Below, piece by piece: positions 50,931 to 63,650 of a stretch of DNA of 64,000 nt. The notes beneath the pieces were generated by a model. That model was not told where the DNA came from, ran no database searches, and saw only the letters and a list, made by a program, of their open reading frames with translations. The stretch covers positions 8,311,757 through 8,375,756 of the forward strand of contig OX030957.1 of assembly GCA_943735955.1 (NCBI GenBank). The letters are read 5' to 3'. This DNA is from Piscicola geometra. Lineage: Eukaryota; Annelida; Clitellata; Hirudinida; Piscicolidae. Both the position numbers and the translations under genes were made by a program. Every line of letters starts with the position of its first letter. Positions within the stretch are counted from its first letter, which is position 1.

Positions 50931-52572
50931 ATTGTCCTTGTGGTATGAGCGGAGGCCAGCAGAGGATGCCAGGGCGCAGATGCACGAGAGTTCGTCCTTG
51001 CTGAAGTTCTCCCGCGAGAGACTGATGCTCTGTGAAAGGTCCTCTGAGTCTTTGAGGTCACTGTGGTAGCAAAAAAGTTTGGAGGTTCTTGCATTTTGTA
51101 TAGGTTGTCTTTTTCAAAAAAAGCGCAGGACCCTCTGAAACATCCACGCAATTTGGCGACATTGCATTTTACTGCTTGGCAATCCCGCTGTCTACATAAA
51201 TACATGCCCCGTCCAATTCGAACACTACTTTTAGATTTTGCTCTAAACTAGAATCACAGATCTGCATTTATAAACTTCCAAGCATACATTTAATAATCGG
51301 ATCCATGAACATGACACAGAAAAATTCATGAAATATATGTTTTTGGCTATCAAATCTTTAATTCAAATATATCTTTAAATATTTTTCTTCAACAAAAATG
51401 AAAATCATAGTTAAATTCTAGTAGATATCAACCGCATATGATATAGCTAAGAAAAAACATGCAAATATAGGATTCTATTTTGAGTGAAGATACAAAATGG
51501 CTATAGCTCCCAATCAAATTGGCCAATATGACGGACATTTTGAGAAAGCCGCCTATTCGAGAACGGCAAACAATTGAATATTTTTTAAAAATCTGAGAAT
51601 TAAATTTTTATCCATTCAAAAACTGCGCACTATATTCTAGATTATGGTTTGAGGTAGGATTCTTAAAATATTTGATTATAAAGCGAATTCTCATTCCTAA
51701 AATAAGTTAAAATTTGAAATTTTTTAAAACACTTATTCAACTGTCGTTTTCCAAAAGAAGTATGATGGCTTTAAAGTTATAAATAAATAACCATTTGAAA
51801 GTTCATTAAGGTATTTAGCTTGAATATTTTGTGGCTAAATTTACAGCTGAAGGGCTGGAAATTCGTGAAAAAATTATTTGTCAAATTATCGAGATTAATA
51901 AAGGTAAAAAATAAAAAAACAATATATTTTCTGGCTTTAATTTATAGTTTATTATATATTTAATGAAAAATTTGAATGATTTTGAGAATTTAGCCGTTTT
52001 TGTAAAAATGTCTTTTGCCTCCTTAATTAAAACAATTTCAATAAATTATATTTTCCGTGAAAATATAGAATGATTATTTTAAATTGATTTCTTTAAGTTT
52101 ATAAAATTTACTTCCGTAGCCGCAGAAATGAATTTATCGAAATCTTTTGCGAATGTAAATTTAGCCGTAGAAGATTCAAGCATAAATTAAACCGAAATGC
52201 CATCAGACATAAAGATAAACTCGAAAATGTAAAAAACAAGATATCACTTGAGTTGTAAAGAAATCTCCTCTCTCAAGTCTTCTGACAGGCTTTTGAAGTC
52301 TGCAATTTAAAAAGTGCATGTGCTTCAATTTGTGAGTGCACACAACATGGAAACATTAATACCACCCTCCTTCCCTCCTCCTCTTTGTCTTCATCACTTC
52401 AGCCATCCTAAATGTCCCTTCAAATGAAACCACCTTGAGCATGGTCGGACTGGCCAGCGTCTGGGGAGCCTTCTTCATTCAGCATTTTTTGACACACCAC
52501 CTTCTGATCCTTCTTCCTCTCGCCTACAGCCCTTCATTATCATCATGAACATCTTCATCATAATCATCATCC

Positions 52573-52628
<56 letters not shown>

Positions 52629-55600
52629 TTCATTCTCAAGTGAATAACTGTTTGCCTAGAACCCGCCTCATTTAGATCCTCCATCATTCAAAAAGTATTC
52701 GCAAATCATTATTTCTTTGAAGCGTCTCAAAGTGTAGTATCCAAATAGTATTTATAAAATTGCCAAAAAGTATTCTAATTGTATTTAGAATGCGTGAAAC
52801 TTGTGGGGCGTTTGAATAGGCCACAGAATTTTGTTAAAAATAAAAGTTTAAAAAAAATTAACTAGAGTGACTGATAATTCGTAAAAATTATTTTAACTTT
52901 ATCGAGATTAAAAAAGACGATAAATTTAATTTTCAGGCTCTAATTTATAGTTTATTATATATTTTATTAAAACTTTTATTGATTTAGAGAATTTAGCCGT
53001 TTTCTTATAAATGCCTTTTGCATTTCAATTTCAATAAATTATATTTTCGGTGGAAATATAGAAGGATTTTGGTTCTATATTTCTGCCACAAGATTTACGT
53101 TGGAGGTTGTAGGTTAACTGCACCCGCGCTGCATGTGTTAAACGCACCTTTGTTTTTGCGCGTTTCTTCTTTTTTACAGAAAAATGTTAATTTAGGGTTA
53201 AGGTTAGGGTTAGGGTTAGAGTTAGGGTTTTCACAAAAATCGCATTTTAAGAAGAAACGCGCAAAAACAAAGATGCATTTAAGACCTGCAGCGCGGGTGC
53301 AGTTAACCTACAACCTACGTTGGACTTTTACGTTGTAATTGTTGACGTATGCAAATGAGAATAACAAATGTTATAGACAATTTTCCAGTATTTAAATAGC
53401 TGTATGGTAAAAAAACGACAAGTGTTAGTGCAATTGGATGCGGAAAAATGTATGTGAAAGGGCCTAAGGTTAAATTTATATTAACTATTCTATTTGAAAA
53501 TGCTTTAATTAAATTTGGTCAAAAATATTTATTCGTTAGTATACTTTTATCTTTATGCGCAACTAAACTTATTTCTTTTTCATTAAACATTTTTGACAAG
53601 GGAAAACAAAAAACTTAAATCTCAATGTTTGTGGCATATTCACTGAAAATAGTCTCCTGGTCTTCCTTCTTGAACTGTGATTGTTTTATGTATGAGTTCT
53701 ATTAATACTAACAAACTTCTTAAATGAACTACATTCAAACGTTAAAATCAAATCTTATTACAGAGAAAAAACCCTGTATTGAAAGTGAGATTATATTCTC
53801 ATTTTTTGGTTGATTATTGAGGTTGATTGTTTTTTTATATTTAAATTGATATATATATATACATATATTGGTAGTGGTCTAAAAACCGTTTTATTTAACA
53901 AATTTATTTGAAGAGCGCTTTTGTTCACTTAGTAAAGGGCGCTATACAAATAATTAGTGATTGATTGATTGATTGGGTTTGACAACTTCACTGAAAATAA
54001 TCTCTTGGTCTTTCTTCCTGTTTTCACATTGCATATAAATGAATAGATTTAATTTAATTTCTTATCTAAATTTTCTAATTTAAAAAAAAATTAAATTTCA
54101 GATATTTAAATTTATATTTTAAATTATAACACATTTAAATTCAAAAAAATAAATTTATTTAATTCAATTTAAATCAAATGATTAAATTTTGTATCTAAAT
54201 TTTCTAAATTAAAAAAAGATTTATTTACATTTTATAAATTTTAAATGTATATTTCAAATTTCAGCACATTCATGTTATTAGCCAAAGAAGTATATTTATC
54301 GAGGATTGAAGATATTTATAGATTTTGTTCTGTGGCTTATCTGAACGCCCCACAAGATTTAACCATTTAGAATACTGATAAAAATATATATTTAGAATAT
54401 ATATATATATATAAATTAATATTAAATAAATATGTAAACAATTAAAATGAATAAAATATTTTTGTGTTTTCCTTATTGAGTTTTGAATGAAATGAGATTA
54501 AAAAAAGATTTAGTTCACTAGGCGAGTTCTGTATGAGGCGAGTTCAAAGCATACCCAGCGTTGGACAAGTTACAGCAAAATTCGAAACAATTTCTAGTTC
54601 GTTTCCAATTGGCGAGCGGGTTGGCTTAGATGGTAAGTCGTTAGACCTGCAACTTAAAGGTCGCCAGTTCAAATCCCTGTACAGCCAACCGTGAGCTATC
54701 ATATACCTAGTGTATATGATGCGGTGTTTCACGACTTATGTCGTGTGAGTGGCGCTTCAGTTGCGTGCCCGGGCGCTATACAAAACTGACATTAATTAAT
54801 TAATTAAATGTGATATAATGTTCAATATAATTTGTTCAAGTAAAAGTTACGCCATATGGATCAAACAGTTAACCACAAACGTCATTCCGGCCCTCATTAA
54901 CATTTTGAATAAATGTTAATTTTAAATTTTGTTTCAGCTAGACATTTTTGAGATCAATTCAATAAACTTGGCACCACCAACAGGTGGGCGATGCTTAGTT
55001 AATGAATGCTCTATACTATAATAATTGGCAGAAGGAAGATCCTGCATTGGTCTGCAAGCTCCCATGAGACCGCCCCTCACTTGTTGATGAGATCCAGCTG
55101 CAGGTTGATGTCCTTGTCCTTGGGCACAATGTGGTGGGCCTGCAGCATCAGCACCAACGCCCCCTCCACGTCGCCAGTCAGGAAGGTCGCCTGTGTCGAT
55201 GGAGTGCTGCTATTCGTATCATTGTCACCATTTTTGTTAAAATATACAAAAGTGCTTCAAGTGCTAACAGAATGACACCTTCGATTTTGAAGTATGCAAC
55301 AACTCGCCTTCAAGATAAAGGCATTCAATTAGAGCTGTGCTTTAATCTGAGTTAACTTTCAATTAACGCGTTGATCAAGTAACGCCCGTTAAAAAAATTA
55401 ACGCATTAAAGCATTGTAATGCATTTAAATGTATAAAAAATAAACTGTTTTTGCTGTGTTGCCTACATTGTAAGCAAGGGAACACAAACACTTTCTTAAT
55501 TTACTATCAAAAAACGAATAGGGAAAAGTGAATTTCATCAAAAAACGTCTCATTCCTTCTAGATTTGCAACAGAACTTCTCGGGGGTGAAAATTACGTAA

Positions 55601-58600
55601 CATGTTTTATAGAGATACTTGCAATTTGTCACTTTACACAAAAATAGGCGCTTCGGAAGATGATCCAGCATTTGTTTCATACAATAAATTTCTTTCCGAA
55701 CTGGAGCAGATAACGATTAATCAGAATATCCAATGGTTAAAAATTGCCACATCGTTAGACCCCCGATTTAAAAACTTAAAATGTCTTTGAACAAATGAAA
55801 GAGTTGAAGAAACTATAAGAAGATAAGAAAACCTCCAAAACTATACAGCCTTCACCAAACAAGCGACTACGAACATATGTAACTTCAGATTCTGAAGATA
55901 CATCAATGATGACAAATTCAATAATTCAACGTTATAGAACAGAATCTGAGGTAGGCTTTGAGAGCTGTCCTCTTGTTTGGTGGCAGCAACACGAAGGAGC
56001 ATATCCGACTCTTGAGAAACTGGCAAGAAAGTACGTGTCATCTCCTGCAAGTACAGTTCCATGTGAACGTCTATTCAGCTTGTCAGGACACATAGTTAGC
56101 AAGAAAAGAGTCTCTAGATCCAACTAATGTTGAAAAACTTGTTTGCTTGAGTAACTGGCTCAAAAAGAATATGTGACAATTGCATTTTTATCTTTTATGG
56201 ATTAATTTTGTTTCTTTCAAATGTGGATTACCTTTATAAATAAATTCTGATAAAATTTATATTACATTTGTGAGAAAATTCTTTGTTTATATTCTTTTAT
56301 ACTAATGTCAAATAGGCTAAAAACATTGCCTTAAAATACGATTAACGCACGATTAAAATGTTTAATCGAACGATTAACGGAGATTAAAATTTTTAATCGT
56401 GGAACAGATTTACTTACAACAAATAAAAACTCTGCAATGGAGCATAATCATAATCATCACAATCATTATAATCATCATCATCACAATCATAATCATCATC
56501 ATCACAATCATCATCATAACATCATTATCATCATCATAACATCACAATCATCACCATCACTTTAGCTTTGAAGTAGAGAGCCTTGGCGCACTGCGGTTCG
56601 ACGAGGAGGGCCTGGGAGGCGGTGCTGAGGCAGGAGTCGAACTGGCGCAGGAGCAGATGGCAGAGGCACGTGTTGCAGAGCATCTTCAGCAGCATCTGAC
56701 ATGGTGTGTGCTGGTGCTTGTGTGCGAGAGTTTGGGTAAGACGATGCAGTGACGATTGTTGGCTAGACAAGGATATCGTTTACGATCGTTCAAGTGTACG
56801 AAAAGGTCTTCAAGATATGATGAGGGCTTTGTACAGTGGTTTTTTTATTGAAAATTATATAAAATAAATAATGGAAAGTTGTACTATCATAAATGAATGA
56901 ACGCACATCTTTATGCTCGAAGTTCTCCTTGTCATCTTCAGGATGGTACTTTGCCAGATCCTTGCTCATCTGGTATGATGCAAGTTTATACGCTGAGACA
57001 GGTGATCAATGTAAATATTATATATTTTTCAGTATTGTCGAAATAACCGCACGGCACCAAAAGTTGAATAATTTTATGTCTTTAGCTTTTATAATTATCA
57101 ACCCAAATTCATGGGAAAAAGTACTAAGGTACCCTTTCATAGATGGCTTTGGCTCGTTCGTAATCCTTGTTCTTGAAGTGTCTCTGAGCCTCCTGCAACG
57201 GCAGTATGGTAACAGTGGTGCATTAGGGAGAAAACCAAAAGAAATGTAAGACACAAAAGTTTTGTCATAAATCTTTTCCACATTGTTTTGATTGGCACCC
57301 AGTGCATATCCTTTTAACGAAGGCGATTTCTAACATTTTGTGGAGTAAAAATTCTTCGAATGGTATCTCGACATTTTTTGCATTTGCGTATGTGTGTGTG
57401 TGATGCAGAGAAAACATGTGAGTATTTAGATTTTTTTTCAAAACTAAAACGATATTAAAATAGAAATACTAGATTTAAAATAAACTAAAACTGAAAAAAG
57501 TAGTGATTAAATTTAAAATTTTCAAAATGTGAATAATTTTTTAACTTTGTAAAATTTATGGGTCAGATCCGCCAAAGCGGTGCATATGGTAATTGGACCA
57601 CGCTAAATGCCACTCCTCCAGATATATAGCAATATTCCAAAATACATAGTTCTTTCATTAGATTAAACACTCTACGCCGAACATCATTTGAATGATTTTT
57701 ATTTTGCGTTCTGCAGTGTATTTTTATGTTCCTAAATTTTTTTTTGTATTTCATAATAAATAAATAAAATAAATTAATTTGTTAAACACAATTTACAAAC
57801 TTGAAAACTCTGAATAATTTCAAATTGCTCTATTGTTATCTGTGATCAAATGATTTTTGTTACTTTAAATAAAGAAATTTGTTTTTTAATTTTCAAGTAA
57901 CATTGGATTTAATTTTTGATTCTTACTTAACATTCGATTATTCTATTTTTACCTATCTTCCGCATTTTTCATAAAGTTTCCATTTTCTATAATTTGTTAA
58001 TTTTTTCATGAAAATTTGATTTCTGTAACTTATTTTCTATCACCGTTTGAATTTTCTACATTTTATACTTGAACTTGATGATGTTTTATAGTCTTATTCT
58101 GCATTGTTTATGTTTATGTTTCATTTTTTTCTCTTTAATTTTTAAATCACTTTTATATTTTCAATAAAGTAATAATGAAGATTAATAGAATGACTGAAAA
58201 AGCTAAGAAGAAACCTTTTTCTTGATGCGAGCGATGCCCAGTATTACATCAAATGGAACGTCTCCCCTTTCAGCCTGGTGAACAAAGATGCCAATTAAGA
58301 TTTTATTCTTTAATTGATTATCGATCATTAATGCAGTAGTTTTTTTCAACAAATTTCGACTAATGTTAACATAAAATATATTCACAAACTTTTAAATTTA
58401 AAAAAAGTTAATGTATAAAATAATTATTTTTTCCACTAATTACCAAAAAATGAAAAGATTGAATGCTGAAACGTCTATCATATGTTGAAAAAAACATTTT
58501 GTCTAAGGAAATGTTTGTTTTCTACTAATAAATGCCATACAAAATGATAGTAACACAATCTAAATTTTCTTTTTTCTCTAACTTCTTTGGGTAATACTCG

Positions 58601-61214
58601 AAGATTTATGCATACAGTTCTCACTAATCCAATACAGCGATTTTGCATTTCAGGGAGCAATTCTAGTAAAGTAAAAAATTATTCGTAACAACTGTTAGTC
58701 AAGCATCCAGATGTTCTATCAGGTTGATTACAGCAGCGATTCAAAAAATTTCGAATTGACTCCCCTCGTGATCATTACCAAAAAGTGACTTCATTTTCAA
58801 ATAATAACCCGTTTTGGCATCAAAAAGGCACCAAGATTAAAGTCATATTTTCCCGATTTAGATGGCATGTACTGTTCTAAACTAAAACGACTTCAAAATG
58901 GTACAAACTTTTCATCCACCTTTACATACTCATGTGGAATTTGATAGTTTGTATTGGCACATGTCATGATCAGTGCCCATTAAAGCAAACTTTATTTTTT
59001 TTTGGGCTTCAAAAAATTCTGATATTAATTCAATCAAATCTTAGGCATTAAGATATTAATTCACATATATTTCGTGATACAAATTGGCTAATACACAGAC
59101 CAAAATGCCTGTAATGGTTCACCTCTACCAAGATGACCCAACATTTTCATTCTGCGAGCACGGGCTCAGTTTGAATGGGTTCAGCATAGTCGACGAAGAA
59201 GAAGTAGTTAGGGCTATTCAAGGGCTTCCGAATAAGCAGTGCTCGAATGACCCGGTTCCTACATGGCTGTTGAAGGAGATATCTGGAATAATTGCTCTTT
59301 TTTTAGTGAGCTTATTCAACAGGTCTTTTTCGGCAGGCAGGGTTCCGAAGTCCTTCAAGTCGGCCTACTTGGTGAGCGGGTTGGCTTAGATGGTAAGTCG
59401 TTAGACCTGCAACTTAAAGGTCGCCAGTTTCGAATCCCTGTTCAGCCAACCGTGATCTATCACATACCTAGTGTATATGATGCGGTGTTTCACGACTTAT
59501 CTCGTGTGAGTGGCGCTTCAGTTGCGTGCCCGGGCGCTATACAAAACTTGACATTTATTTTTTTTAAACTGACATCACGCCACTGCTCAAGAAGCCAAGT
59601 CTTAAACTCACTGAAACTTCGTCGTACAGGCCTATTTCAAACTTGAGGGTGCTGTCCAAACTCATGGAAAGATTAGTTCTCCACAGAGTAGTCAACTACC
59701 TCGCAGAATTTCATCTTTTCCCTCCCTTGCAGTCAGCCTACCGTCGTCATCATTCGACAGAAACTGCCTTAACCAAAGTCTTTTCAGACATCGTTAGGGC
59801 AGCAGATGACGGTAAGCTTACATTGTTAGTTTTGCTTGATCTATCGGCAGCTTTCGATCTGGTAGATCACGCAACACTGCTCCGAAGACTGCACATCTCC
59901 TATGGTTTCTCTGACTCTGCGTTAGAATGGTTTAGGGACTACTTAAATGACAGATGTTTTGACATCCGCTGTAGTGGGACAAAATCGACAATGTCGGTTT
60001 CCGCTGTAGGAGTCCCCCAAGGTTCAGTCCTTGGTCCTTTACTGTTCTCTTTGTACACTGGAGATTTGGAAAGAATAGCAGCTAGACATGAGCTCGCTTT
60101 TCATCAGTACGCTGATGACACCCAGATTTACGGTCATTGCATTAAAGGTCATCAGGCTGACCTGCAAGCAAGGGTGTCATCATGCATTGATGAAATTGCT
60201 GCTTGGATGGGTGCCAATCAACTGAAACTTAACTCAAGCAAAACTGAAGTTATCTGGCTCTCATCCCGTCGAAACTCTACTCACACTCCCAAAGATCCAG
60301 TTCGCATTTGTCAGAACGAGATAATTCCTTCCGATAGTGTCAGAAACCTAAGAGTTTATCTCGACAAAGACCTCACCATGACGACACACATCAACAAGAT
60401 GACTCAAACCTGCTTTACTTCTTTACGCCAAATACGATCCATAAGATGGTTATTGACCAAGGACTCACTGAGAACATTGGCTTCTGCTTTGGTTCTCAGT
60501 CGAATTGACTATGGCAATATCATTCTTACTGGGTTGCCAATGACGCAGCTGCAGAAAATTCAGTCTATAATCAACACCACAGCTAGGCTCATAACAGGTG
60601 CTAGAAAGTATGATCACATCAGCCCTGTTCTCAAAGAGCTTCACTGGCTTCGTGTTGAAAATAGAATTGAATACAAAAACATCTTGTTAATGCACAAGTG
60701 TCTGTCTAATGAGTGCCCAGATTATTTGTCGAGTAGCATTGTCATGAGAGCAAGTCTTCCCCAGAGGGAAAGACTCAGGTCTGCTAGGTCAAGAGATGTA
60801 GTTCCACAGAGCTACAAACTCAAGTATGCAGGTGCAAGAAGCTTTTTTGTTGCAGCGCCGACTCTTTGGAATAGTCTTCCCAATAGACTCAAATCCCCGA
60901 GCTCGACCGCGACATTCAGCCGTTCCCTGAAAACGTACTTGTTCGACCGATAACAATAAATTACAAATTTACTGCTCATTTTTCATTAATCAATTTCTTG
61001 CTTCCCAATTTCATTCTTTTTTATATTTTTACAAATGGTCAATAATAATTGTAAATAATAATAATAATAATAAATGATAATAATAATATAATATAGATAT
61101 TTACTTTTTTTTCTTAAATTTATTGTCATTATCATTTCAGTTTCAATCTTTAAAATTTATATATATATATAAATATATATGTATATATCTGTGTGTATAT
61201 ATATGGATACATGT

Positions 61215-61295
<81 letters not shown>

Positions 61296-63071
61296 TTTAC
61301 TGTTAAATTTCAATACCTTACTTCTCCTATACTTTCCATTTATTCATCTATCATTAATATTATTATCAAATTTTCCATAACCAAGTGGTCTTGAAGCCCG
61401 TCCGGGTTTACGCCACGTTAAAAATATTCGTCGTTGTATTGTATTGAATTGTATTGTATTATAAATCCGTTAGGATAGTGACATCTTTTTTAAAAAGAAG
61501 TAAATTCTGAGAATTATTCATACAAATATATGGAAAAGTTATAAAAAAATCACTATAACTCAAAAATAATAATTGTTTAGTGAAAACACCGTCAATTCGA
61601 GCCATGCGGACGCCAACGTTATTTTTTTCGATTGGTGTTTAAGGGTTAAATTTTTCGCAAGACCTGCCAAGATTCGTTTTAGATTTCTTAAAACATTATT
61701 AATACCACTATCTTTCATCATCAACACTTTAAGAAATCATCATATGCACCGGAGGAAGGTCGAAAAACTCTGCAGCACCTCCCTTCTCCTCATACTCCAC
61801 CATCTCGATCACAAACAAGCCTGTATGAAATCACACATTCTATTAGAGCCGAAATTATGAACCCTATATTGAATGTATTAGTGATCAAAATTTTGAAACT
61901 ACAAACAACGTGAAATAATAAATAAAATTTAATTCTTAAGTTATCGCATTGTAAGTACTTGGTACAGTCTAAGCCCACAAGCCCATAAAGCCCAAGATGC
62001 AAAGCAAAGACAAACATGTGGAGTTCGGAGGCACCAGAGGCTTGATGCAGCCTAGTTTTCCATAGGCGTAGTGTGGCTGCAAGTAGAAAGAGGCCTTTTC
62101 GGCCTTTCGCATGCTCGCCAGAGCTACGTTCATGCCTTTCAGCATGGAGGTGCCTTGATGGAGGAAGGAGGGGGAAGGAAGAGAATTGTTTGAATAAAAG
62201 GTGGGGTGATCAAAGTTTCGTGAAAGGATTAATCTAGACCTGTGTAATATAAGCAGGATCATTAGGATGCATATTTAAGTGAGTGCATGTATGATGGAAA
62301 GAACGGAAGTTTTTAAGCTGGTGATTCTTTGAAACATTATTTATAATAAATATCTAAAATTGACTTGATTTAAAATTGAGATATGTAAGAGAAATGAACC
62401 TAAGTCGATGGTGACTGGAACCTTGCAGAAGTCAAAGGGCTCATCTGAAAACTCCACATACGCACTGAATTTTACTGTCGAAATTTCAATAGTATTATTT
62501 CAATACCCTTATATGTATATATATTAGAGCTGTGCTTTAATCTACGTTAACTTTCGATTAACGCCGTTAAAATTTATTTTGATTTCAAAATATTTAGTAC
62601 CTTTACCTAGTGATACAAAAAAGTCATAACCCTAATGTATATGTTCAAGAAATTTGAACTTATGGTTTGGGGTGACATTTTTCATCAGAAAAATTTAATT
62701 AAAAACTTATTCATGTTTTCTTAACGATTATTCATCGATTTATGACCCAGGAATATGAGGGGCAAAAAATCATAACCCTATCGTATATGTATTCATTAAA
62801 ACGCATTAAATATTTTGAAAATATGTAAAATTATAGATATCGATATAAAATTATATTTAATTACTTAGCACTGATGAGAACGCTGGAACTATTGGTCCAA
62901 TTCCTCTTTTTGACAACAGCTTCATGACACCACCATCTTGTGTCAGCTTCTCACATTTGTCTGCTATTTCGTCAAAATTGAATGGCTTAGCAGTCACCGA
63001 ATTGACTTTCGCCTTCGAAAGAAATTCTTGACTGTATACTTCGAAGTCTTCCTTGGTCTTATCATTGTTTT
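50931..63071 (-). CDS. FKBP6: FKBP-TPR protein resembling FKBP6, ends unresolved
   Basis: FKBP6-type proteins are TPR co-chaperones, in animals mainly germline (piRNA/meiosis). Exons: 62865-63071, 62400-62474, 62016-62153, 61750-61820, 58215-58274, 57133-57192, 56907-56969, 56561-56695, 55081-55190, 52434-52516, 50931-51049; phases agree, 373 aa, no start or stop yet. N-terminal block [21 protein letters not shown] fold with [65 protein letters not shown] with [72 protein letters not shown]. The Trp that closes the FKBP12 active site is Met, as in FKBP6, so prolyl isomerase activity is unlikely. The acceptor of exon 52434-52516 has an alternative 7 bases upstream that would end the protein early at 52475. 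Later residues ([27 protein letters not shown]) have no FKBP6 match that I know. Confidence 0.82.
51250..52430. other. Intron of the FKBP-TPR gene, nothing recognised
   Basis: AT-rich, no repeat or coding resemblance. Confidence 0.4.
52550..52630. repeat. (ATC)n microsatellite
   Basis: Lies 30 bases upstream (on the minus strand) of the FKBP-TPR exon 52434-52516. Confidence 0.95.
53105..53315. mobile_element. 211-bp inverted-repeat element (MITE) with TTAGGG-like core and 9-bp TSD
   Basis: Ends ggttgtaggttaactgcacc and its inverse ggtgcagttaacctacaacc; the arms match for about 70 bases, including cccgcgctgc and tttgtttttgcgcgtttctt. The core holds ttagggttaaggttagggtt and further TTAGGG units. 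Flanks tacgttgga at 53096-53104 and 53316-53324 are identical. A 9-bp duplication with long inverted ends fits Mutator-type elements. No coding capacity; it lies in an FKBP-TPR intron and is much more GC-rich than its surroundings. Confidence 0.85.
53870..53980 (+). mobile_element. 3' end of an L2-type LINE
   Basis: Short relic ending gtaaagggcgctatacaaat and a (TTGA)n tail, the same 3' layout as at 34905-35083. Confidence 0.6.
54611..54808 (+). mobile_element. tRNA-derived SINE, family B, copy 1
   Basis: tRNA-like head (A box tggcttagatgg, B box agttcaaatccc), a body with cctagtgtatatgatgcggt and tgtcgtgtgagtggcgcttc, then cccgggcgctatacaaaact and a (TTAA)n tail. It matches 59371-59568 closely. 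Confidence 0.85.
55330..56407 (+). mobile_element. hAT element with TAGAGCTGTGC end and broken transposase
   Basis: The left end is tagagctgtgctttaatc; the right end decays at gtggaacag. Plus-strand coding relics: [38 protein letters not shown], then after stops [40 protein letters not shown], the hAT dimerisation domain. About 1.1 kb, so the N-terminal half is missing. In an FKBP-TPR intron. Confidence 0.8.
56447..56560. repeat. (ATC)n-type tract forming an FKBP-TPR donor
   Basis: On the gene strand the intron begins gtgatggtgatgattgtgat directly after exon 56561-56695; the repeat supplies the donor GT. Confidence 0.9.
57300..58210. other. Intron of the FKBP-TPR gene, nothing recognised
   Basis: AT-rich, mostly T-rich runs; no features. 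Confidence 0.4.
59050..61050 (+). mobile_element. CR1/L2-type LINE, 5'-truncated, with a nested SINE
   Basis: The RT region starts at 59084 ([28 protein letters not shown]), is interrupted at 59371-59568 by a SINE, and resumes at about 59575 ([35 protein letters not shown]). The open part 59643-60953 has [48 protein letters not shown], the catalytic [12 protein letters not shown], and the late blocks [20 protein letters not shown] and [11 protein letters not shown]. The endonuclease is absent. The RT half is unusually well kept (436 codons open), so insertion was probably recent. Located in an intron of the FKBP-TPR gene, antisense to it. Confidence 0.9.
59371..59568 (+). mobile_element. tRNA-derived SINE, family B, copy 2, nested in a LINE
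   Basis: A box tggcttagatgg, B box gtttcgaatccc, the same body as copy 1, ending cccgggcgctatacaaaact and a T-rich tail. It splits the LINE reading frame between KSFKSAY and ITPLLKK. Confidence 0.88.
61156..61292. repeat. (AT)n microsatellite
   Basis: Long (TA)n with a few tgtg interruptions, just 3' of the LINE. Confidence 0.95.
62525..62640 (+). mobile_element. Solitary left end of the TAGAGCTGTGC hAT family
   Basis: tagagctgtgctttaatcta then cgttaactttcgattaacg, matching 13143 and 55330. The extent to the right is unclear. In an FKBP-TPR intron. Confidence 0.6.
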
Positions 63072-63469
63072 CTGTTAAGTTTGTTTGAAACTTTAAATTT
63101 TTTAAATAATAAGAATGAATGATAGTATGTTAAAAATGAAATATTCATCATCATGCACGGGACTGAACTAGTTTCTTTGTGGAAACGTTGCTCGAAACAT
63201 GTTGCAAGTTTATACCAAATTTCAAAACATAGCTTCCTATATAATTTAATGACTGAGAATAGAAAGACTAATGAGTAAAAACTTCAATATTTATAAAGGG
63301 TGAATTGTTTAATTCATCCGATGCACTCAATCGGTACATCCTATGCGTTTTGAGCGATGTTTAATTCATCCAGGTGTGTCACCCCGCGAGTTGTTTAATT
63401 CTTCGGATGGACATCCTATCAATCCTCGAAGACAGATGGATAAGATCCAATCAAAGCTAAAAATTTAGT

Positions 63470-63650
63470 AAATGAGTAGCTGAGTCGGCAACGACTCTCG
63501 GCTTGACCAATAATGAAAAGGTCCTAGGTTCAAGTGCAACCAATGCCCTAGTAACCCAAAGGCGCAAATGAAAATATGCAGCCTTAGTGGCCTGGAAGCC
63601 CGTTCGGGTTATACACCCCTATAATAATGCACGTCATTATTATTATTATT
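63470..63650 (+). mobile_element. tRNA-derived SINE, family A, copy 3
   Basis: Head gtagctgagtcggcaacgac, B box ggttcaagtgcaacc, shared body, and an (ATT)n tail at 63640-63650. Confidence 0.75.

Noticed and set aside
53200..53230. True interstitial telomere or fusion scar
   Set aside because: The TTAGGG units lie inside an inverted-repeat element with a target duplication.
54611..54690. tRNA gene
   Set aside because: The A and B boxes belong to a SINE head with a shared body and tail; no good cloverleaf and a second diverged copy at 59371.
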